Shown one piece after another: positions 42,061-52,800 of a stretch of DNA of 53,232 nt. Each line of letters opens with the position of its first letter. Within the stretch, counting starts at the first letter, position 1. The stretch lies in assembly GCA_032718475.1 (NCBI GenBank), contig JAUCBJ010006437.1:1-53232 (forward strand), written 5' to 3'. The position numbers and the translations under genes are program-made. Source of the DNA: Nemertoderma westbladi (lineage: Eukaryota > Xenacoelomorpha > Nemertodermatida > Nemertodermatidae). The notes under the pieces are model-generated. The model saw nothing but the letters and a program-made list of their open reading frames with translations. It ran no database searches and had not been told where the DNA came from.

Positions 42061-43318
42061 TCGTTTTTGTGCAATGCGCGAACTACTCTAAAAGCTTGGC
42101 ATTATCTCGAGGGATTGGAGAACGTATAAAACTTACGCCCTCTAGCGTTTATTTTGGTACTGAGATATAATGACGAAATTATCAGCTATTGGCCAGCCTT
42201 TCTCTTTATCCCGTATGTTCTATGTTATTTTTCGTCCAATCAGCACGATTTTCTCTTTACGGTTTATCAAGGCCTTGTTTACATTTGAATATGCCGTAGT
42301 GCGACAAAATCATTCTCTTTGACTTCTTCCCAAGACCATCCGTGACCAGACTGCCATGGGGTTATTATAAACCACAACATATTATCTCTCCACTTTACAC
42401 CCTGCACTTACGGCAAACAACTGACTGCTGATTGAATGCCAGCACCACATATTTTTATACTGTTATTCATTGCTATTTGGTAACATATTTAATGTATGCT
42501 TATATTTGGAGAATACTTATGAATAATCGATAATTCCCCCTAACTTTCTTTATTATTGAGGTAAGCAGAAGGGAACATTAGTAACAATTGTTTGGCTCAA
42601 ATTACAGTGGTCTGTATGAATTTTATGCTATTTCATAACCCCAACGTAAGTGAGCTAAATTTATCCTTATATATTAGTAAAATTGGTAACAGTCGGCAAA
42701 TTAGCGTGTTTCAGTACTATTGTCAGTGAAGTGAGTGTGAGCGAATAATTCTACATTCCTAAAGAATTTAAATCCGTGATGTTCCATAACCCTCCATTAT
42801 AATTAGTATAAGTCAGAAACTCTGTCTGATATTTAAAGCGCAGCATCTAAAGGAACTGTTGGTATTGCCCTGAAAATAAACATAGTTTTTGGAGATTATA
42901 TAGTAGAGATCAATCAAATAATACAAAGTAGCCTACTCATTCTCGGCCATAGAATTCACTTTCCCACAAACGGAGGGTCACATCACGCTAGACTGGCTTC
43001 CACTGTGGTCATATTTTGTGCGGACTGTCAGACAACATAAGACACGTAAATTAACAGGTTAAACTGTTAAAGGTCTAAAAGCGCGAACAATAATATATTT
43101 AATATCTATAACAATCAGGCTAAGAACATTTATTGATTTATTGATTTTATTGTTCCACCGGGACAATAAAAACCTTACCGCTCCAGTAGTCAGGGGGTAG
43201 CTGTGCCTAGAAGTACTGGTCCGGTACTGCTTAGCAGTATTAATTAGATTGTGACATATTTATATACTGGTAGGCTGTTTAAGAGATTAGGGCCTGTACA
43301 GTGTCCCTTATTTCATTT
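42061..43318. other. No gene seen
   Basis: Non-coding. TATTTATATACTG near 43257 could serve as a TATA-type element for the small ORF at 43319. Confidence 0.35.
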
Positions 43319-43633
43319 ATGGTTTACATATTTCTGTCAGCTTTGTTTATCTGTAAGTATAGTATTGAGCAGAAGGTGTGTAATCCTGCTCAGATTGTAG
43401 AAGTAACTCGTAGGCTTAATTGTTGTCCGGTTGTCGTTGGGTTTGAGGTAGATTGCAGTGTTGTGGGTTATTTGTCCGATAAAGTGCAGTTAGGAAGTGG
43501 AGGCTTCCATGTTTGTAAGGTAAATCCTCCACTAAAGAATAAGTCGTACCACGTAGTCTGCTCATGGCTCGCCCCTTATAAAAGTCATATGCAATATAGC
43601 TTCGTGGATAAAATAGTAAACGATATTTATTAA
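43319..43633 (+). CDS. Possible small secreted Cys-rich protein
   Basis: 104 aa from the ATG at 43319 to TAA. It begins MVYIFLSALFICKYS, which fits a short signal peptide. The remaining ~88 residues hold six Cys (KVCNPAQ, NCCP, VDCS, HVCK, VVCSW), an even number suitable for three disulfides. A TATATA-like word lies ~60 nt upstream and AATAAA occurs at about 43738. No family recognised. It could instead be a terminal exon (a TCTGTAAGT word lies just inside) or chance. The sequence is less AT-biased and less repetitive than its surroundings. Confidence 0.35.
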   Translation: MVYIFLSALFICKYSIEQKVCNPAQIVEVTRRLNCCPVVVGFEVDCSVVGYLSDKVQLGSGGFHVCKVNPPLKNKSYHVVCSWLAPYKSHMQYSFVDKIVNDIY

Positions 43634-44463
43634 TTACACATGCCTCGTAGATGTAAGTAGTTAATTTTATATATATAAAGTATATAATTAATTATAATAC
43701 GTCCTCTAGTGGTGGACTGGAGAACGAAATGCGGATCAATAAACCTCCTCGATAAAGTACAGCCTATGCTGTAGTAGATGCGTCTCTGAGGCACTTTTAA
43801 TACCACTACTACTAAAGTGAATTCTTAGTAGAACGTTGAGTAGTCAAATTTACTATTAGAGGTGGTGAAACATGTAATCGTGCTGCGCGCAGGCTGCACT
43901 CAATATAACTTGTATAATTTCTCAAAACGGCGTCCTTAATTAAAGTGAATTGTGACCTCTGGCAACCCAGAATCGACCACATAGGTTGTTCGTTCACGCG
44001 TGACCCGTGACCTGGATTGACAGCCTGCTGCTTTAGGGTAAAATAGAAGTAACTCCAATACAGCGAAGAGGCCCTAATTAATATGTAGCAGGGCCTACAA
44101 CCTACAGGAACTCGTGCATTGACAGGCATCATGGTGTTGTCATCAAAGGGGGACCACTGGTTCATTAGCCTTAGGTTATAAGAAGTTCCGATATAATAGA
44201 TGACCCTATGCTTATTAGTATAGAATTACTAGAGCTTACACAGGAATAGGTGTTAAGGCATGCTTCATTGATATAATATAGGGTGCTTGGATATAATCAA
44301 TATTAAAATCCTGCTACTTGGGGTTAAAGGTTAAATAATTGAGGATTCTTGTCAGATCTTGGCAAGAATGTTTAAGGCGGGGCTTCGTTAATGCGGCACA
44401 CAATATCTCACATTACAGAACTGCCTAACATTATTTTATGCTAATAATATTGTGATGCCAGAT
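43634..44463. other. No gene seen
   Basis: A 117-codon minus frame (44165-43812) starts with ATG but has no recognised domain or context, so I leave it uncalled. Confidence 0.35.
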
Positions 44464-44651
44464 AGTGGCGCACATTCACTGCATGCAAGTGAAAATAGTG
44501 ATCTTCACTGCAAAATAACCGCATGTGAAATAAAGTCTCGTTTATTGTTTTGGTTAGAAAACAATTCCACTGTAACCTGCTACTTTCCCTTAATGTTTAA
44601 ATTAAATTAAATTAATTTTTCAAACCCACTAAACACGTGTTTGCGCCATTG
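44464..44651 (+). mobile_element. MITE family C, copy 2
   Basis: Inverted relative to the copy at 35206-35405. Begins AGTGGCGCACATTCACTGCA, contains ATAGTGATCTTCACTG and the core GTTTATTGTTTTGGTT with CCACTGTAACCTGCTAC (44539-44592), and ends TTTGCGCCATT. The terminal GACCGCAA words are eroded. Non-coding. Confidence 0.7.
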
Positions 44652-45399
44652 ACTTTGTGATGCATAATCTAGCTAGTATTAAAAATTATGCGGTACCTTA
44701 AATTGATTTGAGTGTTAGTTGCGCCAGTTTTTTTCAACTTAATTAGGAAATATTAGGCTTTTTATATTGAAAGCAGGGGAATTTTTTTTTGGTCAAGTAA
44801 TTTGGAAAGGAGTGCAAATGCCAGGGGAAATTGATATAGAGCTAACATTTCAATCTTGAGTTATGTTGTATGTTGTATGTTGTATATTCGAATCAAATGC
44901 AGCCACTTACTATTAAGATTAACTGCGTTTAGTTGCTTTGTGTACTTGGGAATTACCATAAACACTTTATAAATAACCAAAGTATGAAATAAATGGATTT
45001 TCCAATAACTCAACATTGTAAACGCCTGCAGTATGGCAAATGCGGGCGCCCTCCTGTTGTGGTCTATTAGGCCTCCCTTTCTTGTGTTGTCTAAGTTACT
45101 ATACTTAATGAGGTCATGTTTACAGCCGACTGGTAGAGTCCCTAATGTAAGGTTACTACTTCTTAGGAAATTGGCGTGGGGATATTTGGGTTGGTTGAAG
45201 GTTTGGATACTACCGCTTTCGCTCATACAAAAGTGCGAAATTTCAATTAATTTCAATAATATCAAATATTTAATTAGTGAGGTTTCTTCCCATGTTGGTA
45301 GGTACGTGCTACATTTGTTTACTTATATATGATATAAATAATGGTGTCCTTTAACCCTATTAGTACCGGGCTATAATGGGGTGGAATTAAAATAAGTAC
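44652..45399. other. No gene seen
   Basis: A 134-codon minus frame (45265-44861) has no recognisable domain. The rest is AT-rich. Confidence 0.35.
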
Positions 45400-45705
45400 C
45401 GCTACTCATTCGCCAATGATGTAATTCCTGCAAGTGCTGAAGTGTGCAGGACAGTTAGTAGGCTACTGCAGTAGTAGGACACAGGGACAGCGGAGCGTGA
45501 GGCAGAGCCATTCATAGTACTGTAGTATGCCTAGCTGTATCTAACTAAACCTGTCTAGGCCTAGGTTATCATAGCTATGTAGCCGGTAGGCCTACTACAA
45601 TACAATGTTAGGCACAACAGTACTGCAGTAGGCCTCTATTGAATCGACTACATTACCGGTCCGTAACTAAGTATGCAGGAATTACATCATTGGCGAATGA
45701 GTAGC
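45400..45705. mobile_element. MITE with ~32-bp perfect inverted ends
   Basis: Ends GCTACTCATTCGCCAATGAT through TTCCTGCA are exact complements at the two sides. AGTAC flanks both (45395-45399 and 45706-45710), a 5-bp target duplication. 306 bp, non-coding. Perfect ends imply recent insertion or selection for recognition. Superfamily unassigned. Confidence 0.75.
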
Positions 45706-45795
45706 AGTACATATTTGAACTCCCCTCCATGCCCCATGCCCCATGCCCCAACCCCCCCCCCCCCCCCCCCCAATATGTAGGCCTAGGTCTAATAA

Positions 45796-46360
45796 TCAAC
45801 AACAAAAACGTGTTTTCATAATATAATTAATTTTGCAAGTTCATCCAAAAACGAGTTTTCATAATATAATTAATTTTGCCAGTTCAACCAAAAACGTGTT
45901 TTCATAATATAATTAATTAATTTTGCAAGTTCATCCAAAAATGTGTTTTCATAATATAATTAATTTTGCCAGTTGAACCAAAAACGTGTTTTCATAATAT
46001 AATTAATTAATTTTGCAAGTTCATCCAAAAATGTGTTTTCATAATAAATTAATTTTGCCAGTTCAACCAAAAACGTGTTTTCATAATATAATTAATTTTG
46101 CAAGTTCATCCAAAAACGTGTTTTCATAATATAATTAATTTTGCAAGTTCAACCAAAAACGTGTTTTCATAATATAATTAATTTTGCAAGTTCATCCAAA
46201 AACGTGTTTTCATAATATAATTAATTTTCAAGTTCATCCAAAAACGTGTTTTCATAATATAATTAATTTTGAAGTTCATCCAAAAACGTGTTTTCATAAT
46301 ATAATTAATTTTACAAAATCACCAAAAACGTGTTTTCATAATATAATTAATTTTGGCCGA
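45796..46360. repeat. ~42-bp minisatellite, about 13 copies
   Basis: Unit AAAACGTGTTTTCATAATAT plus AATTAATTTTGCAAGTTCATCC, alternating in part with a CCAGTTCAACC version. Some units have an extra AATT. The plus-strand frame 46184-46375 is the array. Confidence 0.9.
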
Positions 46361-46854
46361 ATTCAGCCACCGTAGGATACAATACTGCAGTATGTCCCCC
46401 CCCCTCTAAAATCTACAAATATTTATGAAAACGGCTGATTTTTTGTTTGTGCGTAGGTATCTCTTGTCTGGATCCGACCGAAAAAAAAAATTTTCGAAAA
46501 AATGTACTGGGGTGGTTATATTGCAGCACCAAAATTACAAGTAGTGCACAATTTTCAAAAAATTTGAATGTTACATTTTCGGCTAATTATTTTTCAATAC
46601 AGGTTTTCTGGGGTGCAAAATACATTGCAAAATATTAAAAAATGATATGATTACTATAAATGGCTGTTTAGTCCTCTCTGCGTAGGAAAAAATATGAAAA
46701 AAACAAGTAACCAGCACTTTTCAGTTAGAACACAAAATTTTTAATTCACTTATACGATGCTATAAATTCACATTTTCAGGTTTTCGAGGGCGCTGATTCT
46801 AATGGAATACATTTCTAATATGCCAGATCATTGCTACTTGTATTTTTCGGCGTA

Positions 46855-47680
46855 ATTTGGCAAATTTTGGTGCTGGCACCAAATTTCGTACCCATCACCA
46901 AAAAGTACAAGTTTGCGATGTCCAGTGCTGTTTTTATTGATGCCATCGGATTCAGGACCCTCATAAACCCGTATAACGCAAGAAACAAGTTGATACTATC
47001 TACTTATTAATTTGCATATTTTCCAAAATTTGGTGCTGGCACAACAATTTTCACCCACCGGCGAAAAATACAAGTTTGAGAACTCTTATGAAATTTTTAC
47101 TGATTCCATTGAATTCAGAACCATCACAAACCCGTATAACGCAAGAAACAAGGTGACACAATCAATTGATATATTTGATGGTTTTCAAAATGTGGTGCTA
47201 GCACCACATTTTGCACCCACATCCGAAAAATACAAGTTTGAGATGTCTAGTTCGAGAATTGTATTTTCCATTGAATTCAGAACAGCCATAAACCTCTAAA
47301 ACGCAAGAAATAAATTGTCACAAGCAATTTTATCTATTGAACAGATTTTCAAAATTTCGTGCTAGCACCAAAATTTGCACACAGCACCGAAAAATACAAG
47401 TTTGATACGCTTGGTGCAACTCGTATATATTTCATCGAATCCAGAAACCCAAAAAACCCCAATTGCGTAAAAAACAAGTTTCAAACGATCAATTTACAAA
47501 ATTGACTTATTTCAAAATTTGGTGCTGGCACCAAAATTTGGCACCCACCGAAAAAAACAAGTTTGAAATTTCTAAATCAATTTATATGAATTCCATCAAA
47601 TTTCTAACACCAAAAAACCGGTGTAAATCAAAAATAGAGATGTTACAATTAATATTTAATGAAATGTAATTTTCAAAAAA
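46855..47680. repeat. ~163-bp satellite with central palindrome, 5 units
   Basis: The palindrome GGTGCTGGCACC (or GGTGCTAGCACC) occurs at 46869, 47032, 47194, about 47358 and 47521, so the period is 162-164 bp. It is usually embedded in AAATTTGGTGC...GCACCAAA, followed by an ACCNAAAAATACAAGTTTG block, a ~50-bp variable part, ATTGAATTCAGAAC, and AACGCAAGAAACAAG. Units are 15-30% diverged by eye. A remnant may lie at 46525. The frames at 47012-47299 and 47463-47669 are artefacts. Confidence 0.8.
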
Positions 47681-48500
47681 CGTCTCAAAAAAAGTGCCAA
47701 AAGTAGGGTTAAAAAATGGTGCTATAACTCGAAAAGTACCCAATATTTTTGAAAACGGTTTTCACTACTAGGAAGACAATAGATTTTTAGGAAAAGTCAT
47801 AAAATTTCAGATTCCCAACTGCGTTAGTTTCAGAATTATGATAAAAAAACCACGGGAGGGGTCATATTGACCCCCCCCCCCGGGTTTAATAGGGTTAACG
47901 ATAGTGTGGAACTGAAAACGTTTTGAAATATATTTATAAAGAATAATTCATTATCTGATAACACAAACAATATGGAACAATATTGATATAGCAGTAATGT
48001 GCGGTAAAAAAATGTTGTGGATTAATTTAATCACAATGCCCAATCAAGAATAAGGAATCATCTTCTGAAAAGTTCGGCATTCCTGATTTGAATTGATGGC
48101 AAAACTCTGTTGGTCACTCTTGAGGGTTCTTGGTCTCTCTTTGAGGAAAATTTCACCACTTGGTGGCTCTTGGCTAGTAGACACCTCTTGGAACTTCTTG
48201 AGACAAGTTGATAAAATGATATGGAATTTGTAAAAAGTACTGTAGTGATAACTCGAATACTAAAAACGAACTCGTTTAAAGCACTTACAGTACCACCTAA
48301 GAAGGCATTCTCATATTAAACAGTTAGGGTAAGGTGGGTTGACCTCAGGTGACTAATGGAATTAATAAAAGCAGTTAAATTACAAGTTTTCTCCCATCAG
48401 GGCTTCTTCAGGTAATTAATAAAAATGCATACTAACAGATCTCGCCAATCCATTTTCAGATTTGAAATCCTCATTAAATTCTAATGAAAAAAAAACCGCA
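47681..48500. other. No gene seen
   Basis: C run near 47872-47882. 48095-48200 repeats TTGGTCTCT, CTTGGTGGCTCTTGG and CTCTTGG-type words. Non-coding. Confidence 0.4.
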
Positions 48501-48850
48501 AGTCTTGTTGACTTACGGTTTTTTTTGCATAAATTTAAGTAGTTGCGGTCTTTTGTATTGCACTGCACTGTATTGCACACGGTCTTTTGTAATGCAGGCA
48601 CAGCATTCCTAAAAATGCAGCTGCAATGCAGCATGCCGATCCTCCTAGTTTGTAATGCACTGCACTGTATTGCACTTACGGTCTTTTTCTTTGAAACACT
48701 ATACATATGTGTGATTTGCGGTCTTTTACATTGAATATCTCGAGAACTAGAGTAGATACGGTCTTCTCGATTATACCATTAGATAGAGCGCATGTTTTAG
48801 ACCCAGAAAAAGTTGATTTTGGAAAAATGCGACTTACGGTCTTATCAAAT
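48501..48850 (+). repeat. Irregular repeat of (A/G)CGGTCTTTT
   Basis: CTTACGG or GCGGTCTTTT recurs near 48509, 48545, 48579, 48678, 48719, 48759 and 48837, with GTATTGCACTGCACT between some. Spacing is irregular (34-99 bp), so it is neither a clean tandem nor CRISPR-like. The LINE-tail insertion (48597-48648) sits inside it. Confidence 0.5.
48597..48648 (+). mobile_element. 52-bp LINE 3'-tail insertion with target duplication
   Basis: GGCACAGCATTCCTAAAAAT through GCATGCCGATCC and CTCCTAG. It matches the last part of the LINE 3' end at 53067-53115. It is bracketed by the 11-bp direct repeat TTTGTAATGCA (48586-48596 and 48649-48659). It is among the shortest retrotransposition products that could still be recognised. 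Confidence 0.8.
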
Positions 48851-49342
48851 TGCACGGCAGATATGTCCTACTACCCCCCCCCCCCCCCCCTGGATAATAT
48901 TATGTTATCATGACACATTTTACTATTACCGGCGAATAATATAATAAATAAAAGAATAATTGAATATTTTCGGCGAAAAAGCCAAACTTGGAATTGTCCA
49001 TAAACGCTATTTAAACTTTTGAACGGTAGTTTGTTTTTTCAGTGTAGTATACATGATCTCAACTGAACTATACACATGTGAAACATTTAGTATAATTCAG
49101 ATTGTTAGGTCAGGATATTAACTCAACCAGCTACTCTAGACAGGAAAAAAATGACGCCGTATTCACTAATTCTGTTTACAACTTATTTCAATAATACAAC
49201 AGAGAGACAACTGTTGAGTCAACCCCTCAACCCCAACCGAAAGATTATGTATGAGTATTTTCAGGACTCATTATCCTGAATAATAATTAATATGTGATAC
49301 AATGCCCTCAGATACGGTCAAATTCTTACTGTTTATAGCGAT
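48851..49342. other. No gene seen
   Basis: C run at about 48875-48891, then AT-rich sequence. 49331-49342 (GTTTATAGCGAT) is the likely left duplication of the LINE. Confidence 0.4.
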
Positions 49343-49547
49343 TGTTTATATACTGTTTATATCTTTGTCAGGTCAGGTATTCTAGGTCATTGGTCAAGAA
49401 AACTTGCCACCTCCATGCAGCATAAAGGAGGTGCCACCTGTAGCTGCATAGACCCTCTTACTAGGGCAAATCTGGTCCTGTAACTAGGACCCCCATTCGT
49501 TCTGGGATAAGGACGCCGTTGGTCCTGGATTAAGGACCCATATACTT

Positions 49548-49775
49548 GGCTGCAGGGGTATATGGCCTGGCCAGGCAGATGGTGATCTACCAATGGCTGG
49601 TCAGGAGTAGAGTGTTCTCATGTCCACTCTGAGTACACTTCACTGCGACCTGCACCTGGCAGCAGGGGTACAGGGCATGACCCAGCAGATGAGCTGCACA
49701 GCCAATGGTGGGTCATGTGCGCCAGAGTAGATATGGGTGATGGGCCTCATATCTGACTCCACTGCGACACCCACC
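49548..49775 (+). promoter_or_regulatory. Tandem repeat in the LINE 5' UTR
   Basis: Two ~110-bp imperfect copies (from 49548 and 49658), each starting GGC(T/A)GCAGGGGTA, with GCAGATG, CCAATGG and GGTCA in the middle and ending CACTGCGAC. Repeated 5' monomers act as promoters in some LINEs (for example mouse L1); that role here is inference. Confidence 0.55.
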
Positions 49776-49851
49776 CTGTGGAACGGCAAACCAGGGTGTG
49801 GTATTTGCCCCGAGAGCTGACTCGGCAAAAAAGCACCCCCCAACCCCCACT

Positions 49852-52800
49852 ATGGATTACATTAGTAATGCGGAGGTCCGGCCACTAGAGGCCAGTGGAA
49901 TTACCGGACACAATCGGCCTCACAGGCGTCAGTTATCTCCTGACTGGCTGCCTGTCTCACCCCCTACTGGAGAGAGAGAAGCCAACAATTCTTTGAGTCC
50001 CTTTCCTGATGACCTTTCTGGCCCAAACCCTGGGTCACCAGGGAGGCCAGATTGTGAGGGGGAGAGGGATTCTGGAGTTGGAGGCTACTCTCATGTTCCA
50101 CCCCGACCAACAAAGCCATTGGTGAATCTGAGGCAAGTTACTAGACTAGCCTCAGTTAACACCCTAACACTCGGGTCCCCAATGCGACAAGGTGAGCTGA
50201 CTGCCTTGGCAGATAAGCTTTCTCTTAGCGCAGTGGGAATTCAAGAGCACCGAATGCAGACTGGACAGACTGATGAGGTTCTGATTAAGGACATTGGGGG
50301 CGGTTGGCGACTCGCCCTCGCATCAGCAGATTATAGTGGCAATGGTGGAATTGGTCTATTGATGAATCCAACTGCACATGCAGCATTGGACAAAATAGAC
50401 CAAATCTCTAACCGCATCATCCGTTGCCACTTCTCATGTTCTGGAAGACTGGCTAAGAAGTTTCCTAAGGTGGTTCTGATTGTGTGCTACTCTCCAACTA
50501 GTGTTGCCCCTGTAGAGGAGGTGGAAAATTTCTACCACAATCTACAAGCAGCTACTGATGGAGTGGATCAGCATGCATTCTTAACATTCCTGGGAGACTT
50601 TAATGCAAGTCTGCATCAATCACCTACATCGCCCTGGGTCTATAGCAATAGTGTCAACCGAAATTCCGTCCATCTTCAGGATTTTATCTCTGGAAATGGA
50701 TTGTTTTCGGCTGGAACCCAGTTCAAGAAGCGAACTGGAAAGCTATGGACTCATAGTGGACCCAGTGGTCACAAGTCCCAGATAGACCATATTCTGTTTC
50801 GTAGGAAGTACAGGAGCTCTATACAAGACTGTAATGCATTTACACTTCGACCCTTCTCCAGTGATCACCGCCTTATTGTGGCCAAGGTAAGACTTAGTCT
50901 GCGTGCTAGCAGAACAACGAAATCTGCCTTGCCGCGGCATGACTGGTCCTCTCTGTTGCAACAGCCAAGTGTGAGATCCAGCTTCACACTACAGCTGAGC
51001 AACAGGTATGAGGTTCTTGCCTCTGAGGCGGCAGATCACTGTGAGGGCTATACTGCCTTCACAGAAGCAGTTAAGTTAGCAGCTGCAGAAACAGTTCCTG
51101 TATACCCTCGAAACAGGAAAAGGGCCCCCTGGACTGACAACAAAATCCAGAAGTGCCGAAATGACCTATATAAGGCGCAGAAAGAGTCCCGACTCAAACA
51201 GACTACAGCGGCCAAGAATGCAGTTAAGGCTGCATCTAGGTCCCTGAACAGGCAGTACTCTGTTAATCTACAGGAGCTAATAAACCAACAGGTTGATGCC
51301 ATCAATGATGCCGACGACAGCAGGCAATCATCCCAGGCATGGAAATCGATCAACTTGCTTACTGGGCGAAAAAGCCAACCAACCACCAAGGTTAAGGCTG
51401 AATCACCAGCCGATCGCCTCAATGGTTGGAAGGCCCACTTTGAAAAGCTCCTCAATAATGACAGGGTATTGCCTGATAACTTTATAGAAGTAAAAGTGTC
51501 TGAGTCTGTACTCCCAGATATTCCCATTGGCGATATCTCCTTTGCAGAAGTGAAGGCTGCTGCAAAGAGCATTAAGACCAATCGTGCCAGTGGAGTAGAT
51601 GGTGTTCCCCCTGAGGTCTTTAAAATACCTGAGTGTTTAAAGCTCATCTATCCCATCATAGTAGACATGTACCGAACAACAAGAGTCCCACAAGAAATGA
51701 AAACAAATAAGTTGGTGCCAGTTCCCAAGAAGGGCAACCTAACACTCTATGGTTCTTTTCGGGGAATCTCATTGATCTCGATTGCTGCAAAGCTATACAA
51801 TAGAATTCTATTAAATCGCATCAGGGATCCCATTGAGAGACTGCTCCGTGGAAATCAGAATGGGTTCCGTAAAGGTCGTGGGACCATGGAACCCATTTTG
51901 GCACTTAGAAGGATAATTGAAGAGTTATCAAAAAAGAAAGACAGGCATCTGGCTGTTATCTTTGTTGACTTCTTCAAGGCCTTTGATTCAGTCTCCCGCT
52001 CACGTATGTTCAGCATACTTTCATTATATGGGATTCCTGATGAAATTATTGCAGCAATCAGATCAGTATACGATGGTTCGACAACATTTGTGTCTACTGT
52101 TGATGGTGACACAGAACCATTTGAAGTGTTATGGGGCGTCCTCCAGGGAGACACACTTGCACCATTCTTGTTCATAATTGTGGTTGACTATGTTCTACGC
52201 ATGTCCTTAGATCATCATAATGATGATGGGGTGATGATAACTCCACCTACTGGCTCCAGAAGTCGAGGAAATCCTGCCAAGTACCTAACTGATCTAGACT
52301 TTGCTGATGACTTAGGAGTACTCTCAGAATCACTAGAGGGAGCCCAACGGCTCCTCAGCTCATTAGAACATGCTGCTTCTAGTGTTGGTCTTTTTATTAA
52401 CTCCAGAAAGACCAAAATTTTGACAGTTAACTTTGAAAGTCCTCAGCAAGTCTCTGATCGGATGAGCATAAGCTCAAAGGATGGTATGCTTGAGCATGTG
52501 GACGACTTCTGTTACCTGGGATCATGGATCCGGAAGTCAGGTGAGGACCTTCGAATACGTAAGGGAAAGGCATGGGCAGCCTTGAATAGGCTTTCCAGGA
52601 TTTGGAAGTCACCGAGAATTAATCGGAAACTTAAGGTCCGATTATTTAGAGCAGCAGTAGTTCCAGTACTCCTCTATGGGAGTCCATGCTGGGCTCTAAC
52701 TGCTGAGGACACCAAATCTCTGGATGGCACATTCACAAGAATGCTACGCCGGGTTCATTGTGTCAAGTACAATGCACACATCTCCAACCAGACACTATAT

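Noticed and set aside
43812-44165. 117-codon minus frame
   Set aside because: Starts with ATG but has no recognisable domain, signal peptide or conserved neighbour; plausible by chance.
44861-45265. 134-codon minus frame
   Set aside because: No recognised content and AT-rich surroundings; nothing beyond length supports it.
46184-47669. Frames in the 42-bp and 163-bp arrays
   Set aside because: Short repeat translations without start context; the arrays are non-coding satellites.
48501-48850. CRISPR-like spacing of CGGTCTTTT
   Set aside because: Repeat too short, spacing irregular, eukaryotic context.
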